Of a stretch of DNA of 64,000 nt, positions 19,151-28,973 are shown piece after piece. The notes under the pieces were generated by a model. The model saw only the letters and a list, made by a program, of their open reading frames with translations. It ran no database searches and had not been told where the DNA came from. The DNA lies in assembly GCF_000586555.1 (NCBI RefSeq), contig NZ_AZUC01000047.1, positions 248,001 to 312,000 on the forward strand. Reading direction: 5' to 3'. Position 1 is the first letter of the stretch. The number at the start of each line of letters is the position of its first letter. Source of the DNA: Sporosarcina sp. D27 (GTDB taxonomy: Bacteria; Bacillota; Bacilli; Bacillales_A; Planococcaceae). The translations under genes were made by a program, and so were the position numbers.

Positions 19151-19607
19151 TCACATTCCTAATGGGACGCAGTACATTATCCAAGTTGAGCATAACGAGT
19201 AGCCGTTTCTCAATCTTTGCAACACCTGCCACAAATTCCGATTCTACAGAACCTACAACTTCCGGCTGAGATTCCAGTGCATTCGCAGGTATATCGATCA
19301 CATCATTGGCGTCGTCTACAATGAGACCTACATCAAAGTTTTCAAGATTCACGATTATGATGCGTGTGTTGTCATTGTACTCCATTTCTGGCAAGTCGAA
19401 GCGATTCCGTAAATCTACAATAGGTGTTACCATCCCGCGTAAATTGATAACCCCTTTTACATATGAAGGTACACCCGGAATTCGCGTAATTGTCATGAGC
19501 AATAATTTTTCAATGGACTGAACAACATCCACTTCAATGGCATACTCTTTGTCGAGCAATCGAAATACGATTGTTTTCATTACATTATTTTCAGTTATAG
19601 CTGTCAT
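19134..19607 (-). CDS. cheW: Chemotaxis coupling protein CheW
   Basis: Scaffold linking chemoreceptors to CheA. The 157-aa protein is a single CheW beta-barrel domain: VFRLLDKEYAIEVDVVQSIE, TRIPGVPSYVKGVINLRG, PIVDLRNRFDLP and LIVDDANDVIDI. These match the family core. AGGAGGGAATCC sits before the ATG. It follows cheA by 15 nt. Length is normal. Confidence 0.96.
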   Translation of the reverse strand: MTAITENNVMKTIVFRLLDKEYAIEVDVVQSIEKLLLMTITRIPGVPSYVKGVINLRGMVTPIVDLRNRFDLPEMEYNDNTRIIIVNLENFDVGLIVDDANDVIDIPANALESQPEVVGSVESEFVAGVAKIEKRLLVMLNLDNVLRPIRNVNADEN

Positions 19608-19622
19608 TGGATTCCCTCCTAC

Positions 19623-21653
19623 TTATTTTATGAGCGCATTGCAGTCTACAATTAATGCAACTTGACCGTTTCCGAGGATTGTAGCTCCAGATAGTGCGAA
19701 AACGCTCTGTAAGTAGTTACCGAGTGATTTCAATACAATTTCTTGCTGTCCGATGAACGAGTCAACGACTAGAGCTGCCAAACTCTCACCCTTACGAACA
19801 ATGACGACCGACTTGAGTTCTTCAGGCTCTTCTGGAAGGCCCGTATCGAAAATCTCACGAAGATCCACAAGTGGAACAATTTTACCTCGGAAATCAATGA
19901 CCCTCTGATTATGGGCATTCAAAATATCACTATTTTGGATAATTGCTGTTTCAATAATGGATGACAACGGCACAGCAAAAATCTCTTTTTGCATTTGTAC
20001 GAGCATAACCGAAATGATCGAAAGTGTAAGTGGTAGCTGTACTTGGAATAACGAGCCTTGACCTTCTTTAGATTCAATTGAAATATGTCCGCCTAGTGAT
20101 TCTATCGTGCTTTTCACAACATCCAGACCAACACCACGACCTGAAACGTCAGTAAGTTTTTCAGCAGTTGAGAATCCTGAAGACAAAATAAGCTCTGCTA
20201 CTTGTTTGTCTGTCAATGTCTCTGCAATCTCTTCTGAAACAATTCCCCGCTCAATTGCCTTTTTTAGAACACGTGCGCGATTCACTCCTGCACCATCGTC
20301 TTCTAATTCAATGAACACATGATTACCGGAATGATACGCTCGTAACGTTACTGTTCCTTCTTCAGGTTTACCTGCTGCAATGCGCTCTGCTGGACTCTCC
20401 ACTCCGTGATCCAATGCATTCCGGATAAGGTGAACTAGAGGATCTCCGATTTCATCAATTACTGTTCGGTCAAGCTCTGTTTCAGCCCCGATGATTTCAA
20501 GATTGATTTTTTTATCGAGATCACGTGCTAACTGACGAACCATTTTAGGGAAACGATTAAACACAGTTTCCACAGGCACCATTCGCATATTTAATATGAT
20601 ATTTTGCAAGTCCCCGGAAATTCTCGTCATCCGTTCCGTCGTTTCGTTCAGTTCCGCATTTTGTAATTCTGCTGCGATGGACTGGAGACGTCCTCTATCA
20701 ATAACTAATTCTTCGAACAGGTTCATAAGTACATCCAAACGATCAATATTGACGCGTATCGTCTTGTTTGCAGAATGAGTACTGTTTGAACGCTTTGTTG
20801 GGCTAGCTTCTTTTTTGGCTGTCTGCTTAACAGGTTGTACAACTGGATCAGTAACTGGTGCCTCCATTGTTGTAGCTACCTCAAAAGTAGCCGATTGAAA
20901 TTGGACTGGACGAATTTCAGCCTGTTCCAGTTCAGATACTTTTTGCACTTTTGCTTTTAACTCTTCTGCGTCTTCTTTCGTAATAATCACGACCGTAAAT
21001 TGGCTATCGAACTCTTCATTCTCCAACCGCTCGACAGTCGGGAAAGTCTTAATGATTTCTCCTGCTTTTTCAAGAATTTCGAATACCATGAATACACGTG
21101 CCGCTTTGAGTAAGCAATCATCACGTAGAATTACTTTTAGTTCAAATGCATTGAAACCTTGTTCTACAGATTGTGAAACTACAGTTTGTTCAAAGTCATC
21201 ATAAACAAGTCCACCAGTCATCTCCTCAGATTCTGATTTCCCCGCTTTTTCTTCTACCACCGCAAGTGGCGAATTACCCGCTTCAATTTGGTTTAGCATC
21301 GTCACTAATTTTTCAACGTCTTTTTTTCCGCTTCCGCCTTCTTCGATATCAATGACCATTTCTTCAAGTGCATCCGAAGACTCAAACACGACATCTAAAA
21401 TTTCAGAAGTAACCCGGATTTTAGAATTTCGAATGGCATCAAGTACGTTTTCCATTTTGTGCGTCAGATTCGCAATATCTTCATATCCCATCGTTGCAGA
21501 CATTCCCTTGAGAGTATGTGCCGCTCTGAATATTTCGTTGACAATCGCGAGATCATCTGGGTTTTTCTCAAGTTCTAGTAATTGTTCGTTACACGCCTGG
21601 AGATGCTCTTTACTCTCTTCCAGGAACATTTCTAAGTACTGATTTGTATCCAT
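19623..21653 (-). CDS. cheA: Chemotaxis histidine kinase CheA
   Basis: Cytosolic sensor kinase that phosphorylates CheY and CheB. The 676-aa protein has the P1 Hpt domain with RAAHTLKGMSATMG (phospho-His46), a P2 response-regulator-binding domain, and P3 dimerisation helices. The P4 ATPase follows (HLIRNALDHGVESPAER, LEDDGAGVNR, FSTAEKLTDVSGRGVGLDVV), then the C-terminal P5 CheW-like domain (SIISVMLVQMQKEIFAVP). The ATG at 21653 is preceded by AAGGAGG; one codon upstream is only a TTG. Domain order and length are typical. Confidence 0.97.
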   Translation of the reverse strand: MDTNQYLEMFLEESKEHLQACNEQLLELEKNPDDLAIVNEIFRAAHTLKGMSATMGYEDIANLTHKMENVLDAIRNSKIRVTSEILDVVFESSDALEEMVIDIEEGGSGKKDVEKLVTMLNQIEAGNSPLAVVEEKAGKSESEEMTGGLVYDDFEQTVVSQSVEQGFNAFELKVILRDDCLLKAARVFMVFEILEKAGEIIKTFPTVERLENEEFDSQFTVVIITKEDAEELKAKVQKVSELEQAEIRPVQFQSATFEVATTMEAPVTDPVVQPVKQTAKKEASPTKRSNSTHSANKTIRVNIDRLDVLMNLFEELVIDRGRLQSIAAELQNAELNETTERMTRISGDLQNIILNMRMVPVETVFNRFPKMVRQLARDLDKKINLEIIGAETELDRTVIDEIGDPLVHLIRNALDHGVESPAERIAAGKPEEGTVTLRAYHSGNHVFIELEDDGAGVNRARVLKKAIERGIVSEEIAETLTDKQVAELILSSGFSTAEKLTDVSGRGVGLDVVKSTIESLGGHISIESKEGQGSLFQVQLPLTLSIISVMLVQMQKEIFAVPLSSIIETAIIQNSDILNAHNQRVIDFRGKIVPLVDLREIFDTGLPEEPEELKSVVIVRKGESLAALVVDSFIGQQEIVLKSLGNYLQSVFALSGATILGNGQVALIVDCNALIK

Positions 21654-21665
21654 CAAAATGCCTCC

Positions 21666-22796
21666 TTAAGACTTTACATGCTCTGTAAGTAACTTACCGA
21701 TATCTTGTACATGAGCTGACATGTCTGCTAGCCCCGCTTCTTGTATAGCTCTTGGCATGCCATAGACAACAGCTGTTTCTTCAGACTCCGCAATCGTAAA
21801 CGTTGTGCAGTGTTCTTTAAGTATTTTCATCCCTTGAAGGCCATCATGGCCCATTCCTGTCATAATCGCAGTTACAAATTGTAATTCTGGTAGCTCTGAA
21901 ACTGATTCAAGTAAGACATCGACAGCTGGCCGATGCCCCATCCGAGGTGCATCCTGTTCATCAAGACGAATGGCAAAGCTAACTCCTACACGTGCCACTT
22001 TCATATGCTTCCCACCTGGTGCAATATAGGCTGTATTTTTCTCAATAAGCTCTCCATTTTCAGCTTCTTTTACTGAAATATTACACAAGCTGTTCAAGCG
22101 GTCAGCAAGTGATTTCGTAAATCCTGCTGGCATGTGTTGAACAATTAAAATTGGAACTCCGATATTTTCAGGAAGTGCGACGAGAACTTGTTGAAGGGCT
22201 CTTGGACCCCCTGTCGATGTACCTATAATTATAAATTGCTTTACCGCAGAGCGTGGGAATGCTCCCTCAGTAGTAGGAACAAACGGACGTTTTGGTGTAA
22301 CCGCCAATTTTGTTCCAGTCATTGCTGCTGAAGGATTAGATGATGTTGCACGCGCTCTGCGGGGTAAGATTTTAAACATATCGATTTGAGATGCATCAAA
22401 CACTTTTTCTATAATAATCTTTTCACTATCACGTAAATTTAGTGAGATTGCGCCACCTGGCTTGGTGATGAAGTCCACTGCCCCATATTCCATAGCACGA
22501 ATCGTATTTTCGGCGCCTTCTTTCGTCGTACTTGACAGCATAACAACTGGCAATGGGTTCTCTTTCATGATTTGCTGGAGTGCACCTAATCCATCAAGGA
22601 CTGGCATTTCAATATCGAGCGTCATCACATCAGGCTTTAACAGACGTGCCTTATCGACTGCTTCTTGTCCGTTTCTAGCCGTACCGACCACTTCAAGGGC
22701 GGGGTGGGATGAGATAATTTCAGATATTAATTTGCGCATAAATGCAGAGTCATCTGCAATCAGTACTCTCTTGGAAACGTTCATGTCCACAGTCAT
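21666..22796 (-). CDS. cheB: Chemotaxis protein-glutamate methylesterase CheB
   Basis: Demethylates and deamidates chemoreceptors when phosphorylated. The 376-aa protein has a receiver domain (LIADDSAFMRKLI, phospho-acceptor Asp61 in MTLDIEMPVLDG, Lys in DFITKPGG), a linker of about 50 aa, and the methylesterase domain. The Ser/His/Asp triad is in IGTSTGGPRALQ, VQHMPAGFTKSLADRL and GMGHDGLQGM. The ATG overlaps the flhG stop (ATGA). It precedes cheA in the operon. Confidence 0.97.
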   Translation of the reverse strand: MTVDMNVSKRVLIADDSAFMRKLISEIISSHPALEVVGTARNGQEAVDKARLLKPDVMTLDIEMPVLDGLGALQQIMKENPLPVVMLSSTTKEGAENTIRAMEYGAVDFITKPGGAISLNLRDSEKIIIEKVFDASQIDMFKILPRRARATSSNPSAAMTGTKLAVTPKRPFVPTTEGAFPRSAVKQFIIIGTSTGGPRALQQVLVALPENIGVPILIVQHMPAGFTKSLADRLNSLCNISVKEAENGELIEKNTAYIAPGGKHMKVARVGVSFAIRLDEQDAPRMGHRPAVDVLLESVSELPELQFVTAIMTGMGHDGLQGMKILKEHCTTFTIAESEETAVVYGMPRAIQEAGLADMSAHVQDIGKLLTEHVKS

Positions 22797-23659
22797 CCAC
22801 GTCCCCTCGCAAATATTTTTTTGAGTTGTCCAAGAAACGTACTGCCCTCTTTACTATCTATATCGGTTCCTGATGAAATATAGTTAGTAGCAATTGCATT
22901 CATTCTTCGAGAAATCATGGCATTCGGGTAAAGTTTTACGAAAGGTTGTTGTGCAACAACCGATTTATGGACGGCAGCATCTTCAGGAAGTGCCCCTAAC
23001 AATGTCGTTTCCTTATTCAAAAACTTCCTCATAGCAAACTGCAAGCGAGTTACAGCTTCATTTCCATCTTCTTTTGGCTGTACTCGATTATTTACAATGA
23101 AGAACTTTTTTTCAGAATCTCTCAGACAAATGAATTTCATCATTGAATACGCATCTGTAATGGATGTCGGTTCGGATGTTGCAATTACAATGATTTCATC
23201 TACCGCTACAATCAGTTCTATTGAACTTTCCGAAGCTCCTGCACCCATATCGAACACTATATAATCGTACTGTTGTTGTAGTGTTTCAAAGGCTTCAATG
23301 AGCCTTTCAAAACGACTTTCCGTCCATTCCAATACAGTATCCAGACCAGATCCTCCAGAAATAAAACTTAATCCGTCTGCACTTTCAGATATAACTTCAA
23401 CCAAAGTACGGTCACCTGTTAGATATTCCTTCAATCCATATTGAGCTGAAGCACCGAGCAAGATGTGGACATTCCCCATGCCGATATCCATGTCTACGAT
23501 GATGACGTTCTTTCCTTGAGATTGTAAGCTACTAGCAAAATTAGTTGTGAAATTCGTTTTTCCAACTCCGCCTTTACCACTAATCACAGCAATGGAACGG
23601 GCTGCCATTCCTTCTGCTTTCATCATCTTCAGTCGAAGCGCTTCTGCCTGATCACGCAT
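22793..23659 (-). CDS. flhG: Flagellar site-selection MinD-like ATPase FlhG
   Basis: ParA/MinD-family ATPase (YlxH) that partners FlhF to control flagellar number and placement. The 288-aa protein has a deviant Walker A ISGKGGVGKTNFTTN, Walker B-like IVDMDIGMGNVHILLG, and FDMGAGASESSIEL. The N-terminal DQAEALRLKMM segment resembles the DQAxxLR motif that activates the FlhF GTPase. The ATG at 23659 is chosen over an upstream in-frame ATG because GGAGGGG lies just before it; it overlaps flhF by 8 nt. Confidence 0.95.
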   Translation of the reverse strand: MRDQAEALRLKMMKAEGMAARSIAVISGKGGVGKTNFTTNFASSLQSQGKNVIIVDMDIGMGNVHILLGASAQYGLKEYLTGDRTLVEVISESADGLSFISGGSGLDTVLEWTESRFERLIEAFETLQQQYDYIVFDMGAGASESSIELIVAVDEIIVIATSEPTSITDAYSMMKFICLRDSEKKFFIVNNRVQPKEDGNEAVTRLQFAMRKFLNKETTLLGALPEDAAVHKSVVAQQPFVKLYPNAMISRRMNAIATNYISSGTDIDSKEGSTFLGQLKKIFARGRG

Positions 23660-24770
23660 GTGTCCCCTCCTCAAGTAAGAGAGTCAATATTTTATCAACC
23701 GTTGCTTCTTCCAAATCCTCTGGCACTTCTTGACCATCTGTTACATATGCAATTCCCATATTATAATCCGTCAATAAATTAAAGACTGGTCCGATAGTTT
23801 CTGTTTCATCCAATTTTGTAAAGATAAATTGAGAAATCGGAAATTCTAGGAATTGGTCAACAATCGACCGCATGTCTGATTCTTTCGTTGTAGTAGAAAG
23901 AACTAAATAAGATTCCATCTCCAATTCAAAATCGATGAGTTGTTTCAAATCATCTACAAACTTTTTCTCTTTATAATTCCGACCTGCCGTGTCAATGAAC
24001 ACAACATCTTTCGCAGACAGGCTCTTTAATGCGTCTTTGAAATCGGAATCATTATAAGCTACTTCAACTGGTGACTGAAGCAAATTCGCATAGGTCCGCA
24101 ATTGTTCGATTGCGGCAATTCTATACGTGTCTGTAGTTATGAACCCTACTTTGCGTTTATTCTCAATGAGTGAACGCGCTGCTATTTTAGCGATTGTCGT
24201 AGTTTTTCCGACTCCTGTAGGTCCGAGTACGTTCACATATTTCTTTTTAAAATGAACACCGCCGAACGGCAAGTCTGCAAGCTCATCTTTCAAAATTTCA
24301 CGCGCGATTTTTTTCTGTTCATCAACTGTAAAATCAACTTTTTCCGCTTTCATACGAGCAAAGATCTCACTGGCAACTTTTTGGATTGTTTCCCTGTTCA
24401 ACTCTTGTGCGCTCAATCTCGTCAACAATGGCTGCATTTCTTCAGGGTATTGGTTAAATTCAAGTGGAGCACGATTCGACTTAAGAAGCTGTTTCATTTC
24501 CTTCATTTCTTTTTTCAAATCATGAATCACTTCGTCTTGTGCAGATTCAGTTTTCAATTGCGCAGAGAACGAGGGACCTGTTTTTTCTTTAACCATAATC
24601 GGTTCGTCATAGCCCGCAACGACTTCTACACTTTTCTTTTTAAAAAGTCCTAAAAACCCTTTAGATTGGACAATGTTCGAACTCAAAATAACTGAGTCTT
24701 CACCGAAGTCTTGACGGATTTTCTCCATTGCTTGGACCATTGTATCCGCTGTATACTTTTTCATCTTCAT
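23652..24770 (-). CDS. flhF: Flagellar SRP-type GTPase FlhF
   Basis: Third member of the SRP GTPase family (with Ffh and FtsY), placing flagellar basal bodies. The 372-aa protein has a B domain beginning MKMKKYTADTMVQAMEKIR, then N and G domains: [16 protein letters not shown] (P-loop), DTYRIAAIEQLRTYA, VFIDTAGRN and FTKLDETETIGP. Length is typical of Bacillus FlhF. The start overlaps the flhA stop (ATGA). It is immediately followed by its partner flhG. Confidence 0.96.
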   Translation of the reverse strand: MKMKKYTADTMVQAMEKIRQDFGEDSVILSSNIVQSKGFLGLFKKKSVEVVAGYDEPIMVKEKTGPSFSAQLKTESAQDEVIHDLKKEMKEMKQLLKSNRAPLEFNQYPEEMQPLLTRLSAQELNRETIQKVASEIFARMKAEKVDFTVDEQKKIAREILKDELADLPFGGVHFKKKYVNVLGPTGVGKTTTIAKIAARSLIENKRKVGFITTDTYRIAAIEQLRTYANLLQSPVEVAYNDSDFKDALKSLSAKDVVFIDTAGRNYKEKKFVDDLKQLIDFELEMESYLVLSTTTKESDMRSIVDQFLEFPISQFIFTKLDETETIGPVFNLLTDYNMGIAYVTDGQEVPEDLEEATVDKILTLLLEEGTHA

Positions 24771-26800
24771 GCGACATCCACCACCCCTACACTCTGTACT
24801 TCCACAGATGCTTCCAACTCATTATAAGACAAGATAGGGATTTGCGGGAAATAGCGTTCCGTAATTTGTCTCAGGTACATTCTAACTGCTGGTGAACAAA
24901 GTATGACAGGTGACTGGTCCAGTAACGCAACACGCTCCACTTCACTAGCAATCGATTCTAAGATTGCCTGCGAATTTTGTGGGTCAATCGTTAAGTAGTT
25001 CCCCTGTTCAGTTTGTTGGACACTATCTGCAATCAGTTTTTCAACTTTTCCAGAGACGGTCATCACTTTCAAAGCTTGTCCTTGAGGAGTATATTGTTCC
25101 GTGATTTGACGCGCGAGTGACTGTCTAGCGTACTCCGTCAACAAATCTACGTCAGCCGTATATTTTGAAGAATCCGCTAGTGTTTCAAAGATAATTGGTA
25201 AGTTACGGATCGATACATGCTCACTTAACAACTTCGCCAACACCTTTTGAATCTCACCAACAGATAGCGGCGTTGGTGTCAATTCATCCACGAGAATCGG
25301 GTACGACTCATGCACGTGGTCAATCAGTTGCTTCGTCTCTTGACGACCAATCAAATCTGAGGCATTTGCACGAATGATTTCTGTTAGATGGGTTGAAACA
25401 ACACTTGGAGGATCAACTACTGTATATCCTAAGATTTCCGCATCCTCTTTTACTTCTTCAGTAATCCATTTTGCTGGAAGGCCGAAAGATGGTTCTACAG
25501 TGTCTATTCCAGAGATTGAATCATCTCCACCAGGACTCATTGCTAAATAGTGATCGAGCAACAACTCTCCTCTTGCCATTTCACTGCCTTTAATTTTTAT
25601 CCGGTACTCATTCGGCTGAAGCTGAATGTTATCACGTATCCGCACAACTGGAATGACGAGACCAAGTTCTAGAGCAAGTTGTCTTCTTATCATAACAACG
25701 CGATCGAGCAAATCCCCACCTTGGGAAGCATCTACTAGAGGGATGAGTCCATAGCCGAATTCAAACTCCACTGGGTCTACATTCAATAGGTTTACGACGT
25801 TTTCTGGACTCTTTAGCCCTTCTGTTTGTTCGCTTTCTTCAAGTTCCAGTAATTCATCCGGATCCTCATCTTTAGGTCGCGACATTATAAACGCACTTAC
25901 CGCAAGAGCAATTGCAATAGGAATTGTTAAAATGTCATTGATAGGTGTTGCAAGTCCTAACAAAAGAATCGTTACGGCTGCTACATATAATAACTTCGGC
26001 TGACCTAGTAACTGACTCGTAATATCCGTTCCTAAGTTTCCTTCTGATGCAGCACGTGTAACCACGATTCCGGTTGCGGTTGAAATGAGCAATGCTGGAA
26101 TTTGTGAAACAATTCCGTCACCAACTGTCAGTTTAGAAAATGTTGTTGCCGCTTCTGCAAACGGTAAACCGAGTTGGACAACACCGATAACCATACCAAC
26201 GAGCAAGTTGATCATAACAATGATAATCCCAGCAATTGCGTCTCCTTTAACGAACTTCGTCGCACCATCCATTGCACCATAAAAGTCCGCTTCATTACTG
26301 ACTTTTTCACGGCGTTCTCGTGCTTGTGTGTCAGAAATCATCCCTGCGTTCAAATCTGCGTCAATACTCATTTGCTTACCTGGCATCGCATCCAATGTGA
26401 ATCGAGCGGCAACTTCCGAAACACGCTCCGATCCTTTAGTGATAACGATAAATTGAATAATGATCAAAATCACGAACACGACAAGTCCTACAATTACATT
26501 ACCTCCAGTTACGAACGAGCCGAACGTGTCAACGACGCCCCCTGCGCTTCCATCACTCAAAATTGCACGTGTGGTTGATACGTTAAGCCCGAGTCGAAAG
26601 AGGGTCAGTAAAAGGAGCAGTGAAGGAAAAATTGAAAACTGAAGAGCTTCTTGCATATTCATAGCTGTAAGAAGCACTAACAGCGCAAGAGTGATATTAA
26701 TGATAATCAGGAAACTGAGCAACCAGTGAGGCAAGGGAACGACCAGCATCGCAACAATCATAATTACGGATGCGAGTACACCAATATCTCTAAACTGCAT
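24767..26800 (-). CDS. flhA: Flagellar export gate protein FlhA
   Basis: Main membrane component of the flagellar type III export gate, coupling proton flow to secretion. The 677-aa protein has eight predicted membrane helices in its first ~320 residues. Conserved cytoplasmic loop sequences are RFTLDAMPGKQMSIDADLNAG and FYGAMDGATKFVKGDAIA. The C-terminal domain (FGYGLIPLVDASQGG, VIPVVRIRDN, ILGYTVVDPPSVVSTHL) docks export chaperones. Length is typical. It follows flhB by 25 nt. Confidence 0.97.
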   Translation of the reverse strand: MQFRDIGVLASVIMIVAMLVVPLPHWLLSFLIIINITLALLVLLTAMNMQEALQFSIFPSLLLLLTLFRLGLNVSTTRAILSDGSAGGVVDTFGSFVTGGNVIVGLVVFVILIIIQFIVITKGSERVSEVAARFTLDAMPGKQMSIDADLNAGMISDTQARERREKVSNEADFYGAMDGATKFVKGDAIAGIIIVMINLLVGMVIGVVQLGLPFAEAATTFSKLTVGDGIVSQIPALLISTATGIVVTRAASEGNLGTDITSQLLGQPKLLYVAAVTILLLGLATPINDILTIPIAIALAVSAFIMSRPKDEDPDELLELEESEQTEGLKSPENVVNLLNVDPVEFEFGYGLIPLVDASQGGDLLDRVVMIRRQLALELGLVIPVVRIRDNIQLQPNEYRIKIKGSEMARGELLLDHYLAMSPGGDDSISGIDTVEPSFGLPAKWITEEVKEDAEILGYTVVDPPSVVSTHLTEIIRANASDLIGRQETKQLIDHVHESYPILVDELTPTPLSVGEIQKVLAKLLSEHVSIRNLPIIFETLADSSKYTADVDLLTEYARQSLARQITEQYTPQGQALKVMTVSGKVEKLIADSVQQTEQGNYLTIDPQNSQAILESIASEVERVALLDQSPVILCSPAVRMYLRQITERYFPQIPILSYNELEASVEVQSVGVVDVA

Positions 26801-26825
26801 GTCATCCCCACTTTCTGTTGTTCAT

Positions 26826-27905
26826 TTAAATTTTGCGCTGAACCCGGTATACATACGCCAATACTTCAGCCACTGCTTTAAAAAATTGATCGGGTATTCG
26901 ATCCCCAATCTCGGTATCTGCATAGAGAGCACGCGCAAGTGGCCGATTTTCGACAGTCACAATTTCGTTCTCTTTCGCTATGAGCTTAATCTTTTGAGCT
27001 ATGAAGTCGACACCTTTAGCAACAACTACAGGAGCATCCATTTCCCCGTCTGTATACTTGATCGCGATTGCGTAATGCGTCGGATTCGTGATGACTACGT
27101 CAGCTTGTGGAACTTCTTGCATCATTCTCCGCATGGCCATTTCACGCTGGCGTTGCTTGATTTTAGATTTAATCAGAGGATCTCCCTCTGAATTTTTATA
27201 TTCATCTTTGATGTCCTGTTTAGACATCTTCAAGTTTTTTTCGTAGTCAAATTTCTGGTAAAGAAAATCGAGTATGGAAATAAACAACAAGACAAATGAA
27301 GCTGTTATTCCCATCAAAGCAACAAGTTCACCAACAGTCTTCATGACTGCTGACGGTGTTTTAAAAGCTAAATTCAATACTTTATCGATATTTAAATAAA
27401 GGATTATAGATGTAACGCCACCGATAAATGAAATCTTTAACAATGATTTAAGTAACTCGACGATTGCTTTTATCGAAAAAATTCGTTTAAGTCCTTTAAT
27501 TGGGTCGATTTTCTTCAAATCGAATTTTAATGGCTCTCCTGTGAATAGCAATCCAAACTGTATTAAATTTCCCGCGATTGCGGCCACCATTGCAACCAGC
27601 ATAACAGGCAACATAATGAATGCCATTTCTTTTATGACTTCCATGTAGATCATCATGGTCTGATCTATGTCTAACTTCTCCATCGTTATGTATGTATGAA
27701 ATGTTTCCTTGAAAAACTTATAAAAACGATCTTTCATGAATCCTGCTGCAAAAAATAAAAAGAGGAATACTGAAAGTAGCACAATTGCACTGGTCACATC
27801 TTGACTTTTTAAGACTTGACCTTTTTTTCGTGAATCTTCCCTTTTTTTCGGTGTCGCTTTTTCCGTTTTTTCACCTGCGAAAAATTGAAGATCTAAGCGC
27901 AACAT
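26826..27905 (-). CDS. flhB: Flagellar export switch protein FlhB
   Basis: Substrate-specificity switch of the flagellar export apparatus. The 359-aa protein has a charged N-terminus (EKTEKATPKKREDSRKKGQV), four membrane helices, and a cytoplasmic domain with the self-cleavage site NPTH (in VVITNPTHYAIAIKY). It ends AVAEVLAYVYRVQRKI. The C-terminal half resembles the separate ylqH protein (54959-55240), which lacks NPTH. It follows fliR by 4 nt. Confidence 0.97.
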   Translation of the reverse strand: MLRLDLQFFAGEKTEKATPKKREDSRKKGQVLKSQDVTSAIVLLSVFLFLFFAAGFMKDRFYKFFKETFHTYITMEKLDIDQTMMIYMEVIKEMAFIMLPVMLVAMVAAIAGNLIQFGLLFTGEPLKFDLKKIDPIKGLKRIFSIKAIVELLKSLLKISFIGGVTSIILYLNIDKVLNLAFKTPSAVMKTVGELVALMGITASFVLLFISILDFLYQKFDYEKNLKMSKQDIKDEYKNSEGDPLIKSKIKQRQREMAMRRMMQEVPQADVVITNPTHYAIAIKYTDGEMDAPVVVAKGVDFIAQKIKLIAKENEIVTVENRPLARALYADTEIGDRIPDQFFKAVAEVLAYVYRVQRKI

Positions 27906-27909
27906 GTAC

Positions 27910-28686
27910 TTATCCTCCTCCTAACAACACCATTAAGTCCCTCATACTAACCGCCATCACTTCAAATATCTTTTGCATCATCGCTACAATGACGCTTCCC
28001 ATGATGAATAGGACGAGAAACCCTACCCCAATCTTAATCGGAAATCCAATTACGAAAATGTTAAGCTGTGGTACTGTTCGTGCAGTAATACCAAGAGCTA
28101 AATCGACTAGAAACAAAGTGGCTACAATGGGTATTGCCATTTGAAAGGAAATCCCAAACACGGCGGCCATTGTTTTCAATACGTGCTCAGCGACACGTTC
28201 ACTTCCAAAGGATGGCCACAATTGGTCGATTGGAAGAAACTGATAACTATAAAACACGCCATCTAGCAACACATGATGTCCATTTACTGCTAGAAGCAAT
28301 AGCAACGCGAGTGAGTTGAAAAATTGACCCATCAAAGGTGATTGCGTTCCGGTTTGAGGATCAATGACGTTCGCAATCGCGAATCCCATTTGAAAGTCAA
28401 TAAGACCTCCAGCTACTTGAATTGCCGCCATAACGATAAAAGCGATAATACCTATCGTTAATCCTACTAATGCTTCTTTAATAACGAGCATAATATAAGC
28501 TGCATTAATTTCAAGGTCTGGCACGTTCAGAGTAAATACAAGCATCCAGGCAAGTAAAGCAGCAAATGCTATTCTCATTACAGGAGGTATAGCTTTGTAC
28601 GAAAACAATGGAAGTGTAACAAAAAATGCGGAAATCCGGGTCAAAACTAATAAATAGGTTGCAACGAACGGCATGAATGCTTCCAT
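27910..28686 (-). CDS. fliR: Flagellar export protein FliR
   Basis: Integral membrane part of the FliPQR export-gate complex. The 258-aa protein has about six hydrophobic segments and family motifs: FFVTLPLFSYKAIPPVMRI, EALVGLTIGI, GGLIDFQMGFAIANVIDPQ and the C-terminal VDLALGITARTVPQLNIFVI. The last is strongly conserved among FliR/YscT. The start lies 5 nt after fliQ and the end 4 nt before flhB, indicating tight coupling within the gate module. Confidence 0.97.
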   Translation of the reverse strand: MEAFMPFVATYLLVLTRISAFFVTLPLFSYKAIPPVMRIAFAALLAWMLVFTLNVPDLEINAAYIMLVIKEALVGLTIGIIAFIVMAAIQVAGGLIDFQMGFAIANVIDPQTGTQSPLMGQFFNSLALLLLLAVNGHHVLLDGVFYSYQFLPIDQLWPSFGSERVAEHVLKTMAAVFGISFQMAIPIVATLFLVDLALGITARTVPQLNIFVIGFPIKIGVGFLVLFIMGSVIVAMMQKIFEVMAVSMRDLMVLLGGG

Positions 28687-28691
28687 TGGAG

Positions 28692-28961
28692 CTACCCTAT
28701 ATACCGGGATAAATTATCAAAGATATCAGCCGCATAAGCCGTCACTTTGGACAACATCCAAGGTCCAAAAAAGACTAGAGCAACGAGTACAGCAACAATC
28801 TTCGGAACAAATGCAAGTGTTTGTTCTTGAATCTGTGTAGTTGCTTGAAAAATACTGACCGCTAACCCGGTCACTAATGCAACAATTAGCAGGGGTCCTG
28901 CTGTCATTAAAATTACCCACACCGATCGCTCGGCGACAGCAATGATCATTTCACCTGTCAA
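28692..28961 (-). CDS. fliQ: Flagellar export protein FliQ
   Basis: Small two-helix membrane subunit of the FliPQR gate. The 89-aa protein shows the family sequence LTAGPLL-like VILMTAGPLLIVALVTGLAVS, then QATTQIQEQTLAFVPKI and FFGPWMLSKVTAYA. Length is exactly in the family range. It sits 12 nt after fliP and 5 nt before fliR. Confidence 0.97.
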   Translation of the reverse strand: MTGEMIIAVAERSVWVILMTAGPLLIVALVTGLAVSIFQATTQIQEQTLAFVPKIVAVLVALVFFGPWMLSKVTAYAADIFDNLSRYIG

Positions 28962-28973
28962 TATGAACCCCTC

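Noticed and set aside
24252..24653. 133-codon plus-strand frame opposite flhF
   Set aside because: Phe/Leu-rich antisense shadow with no SD and no domain.
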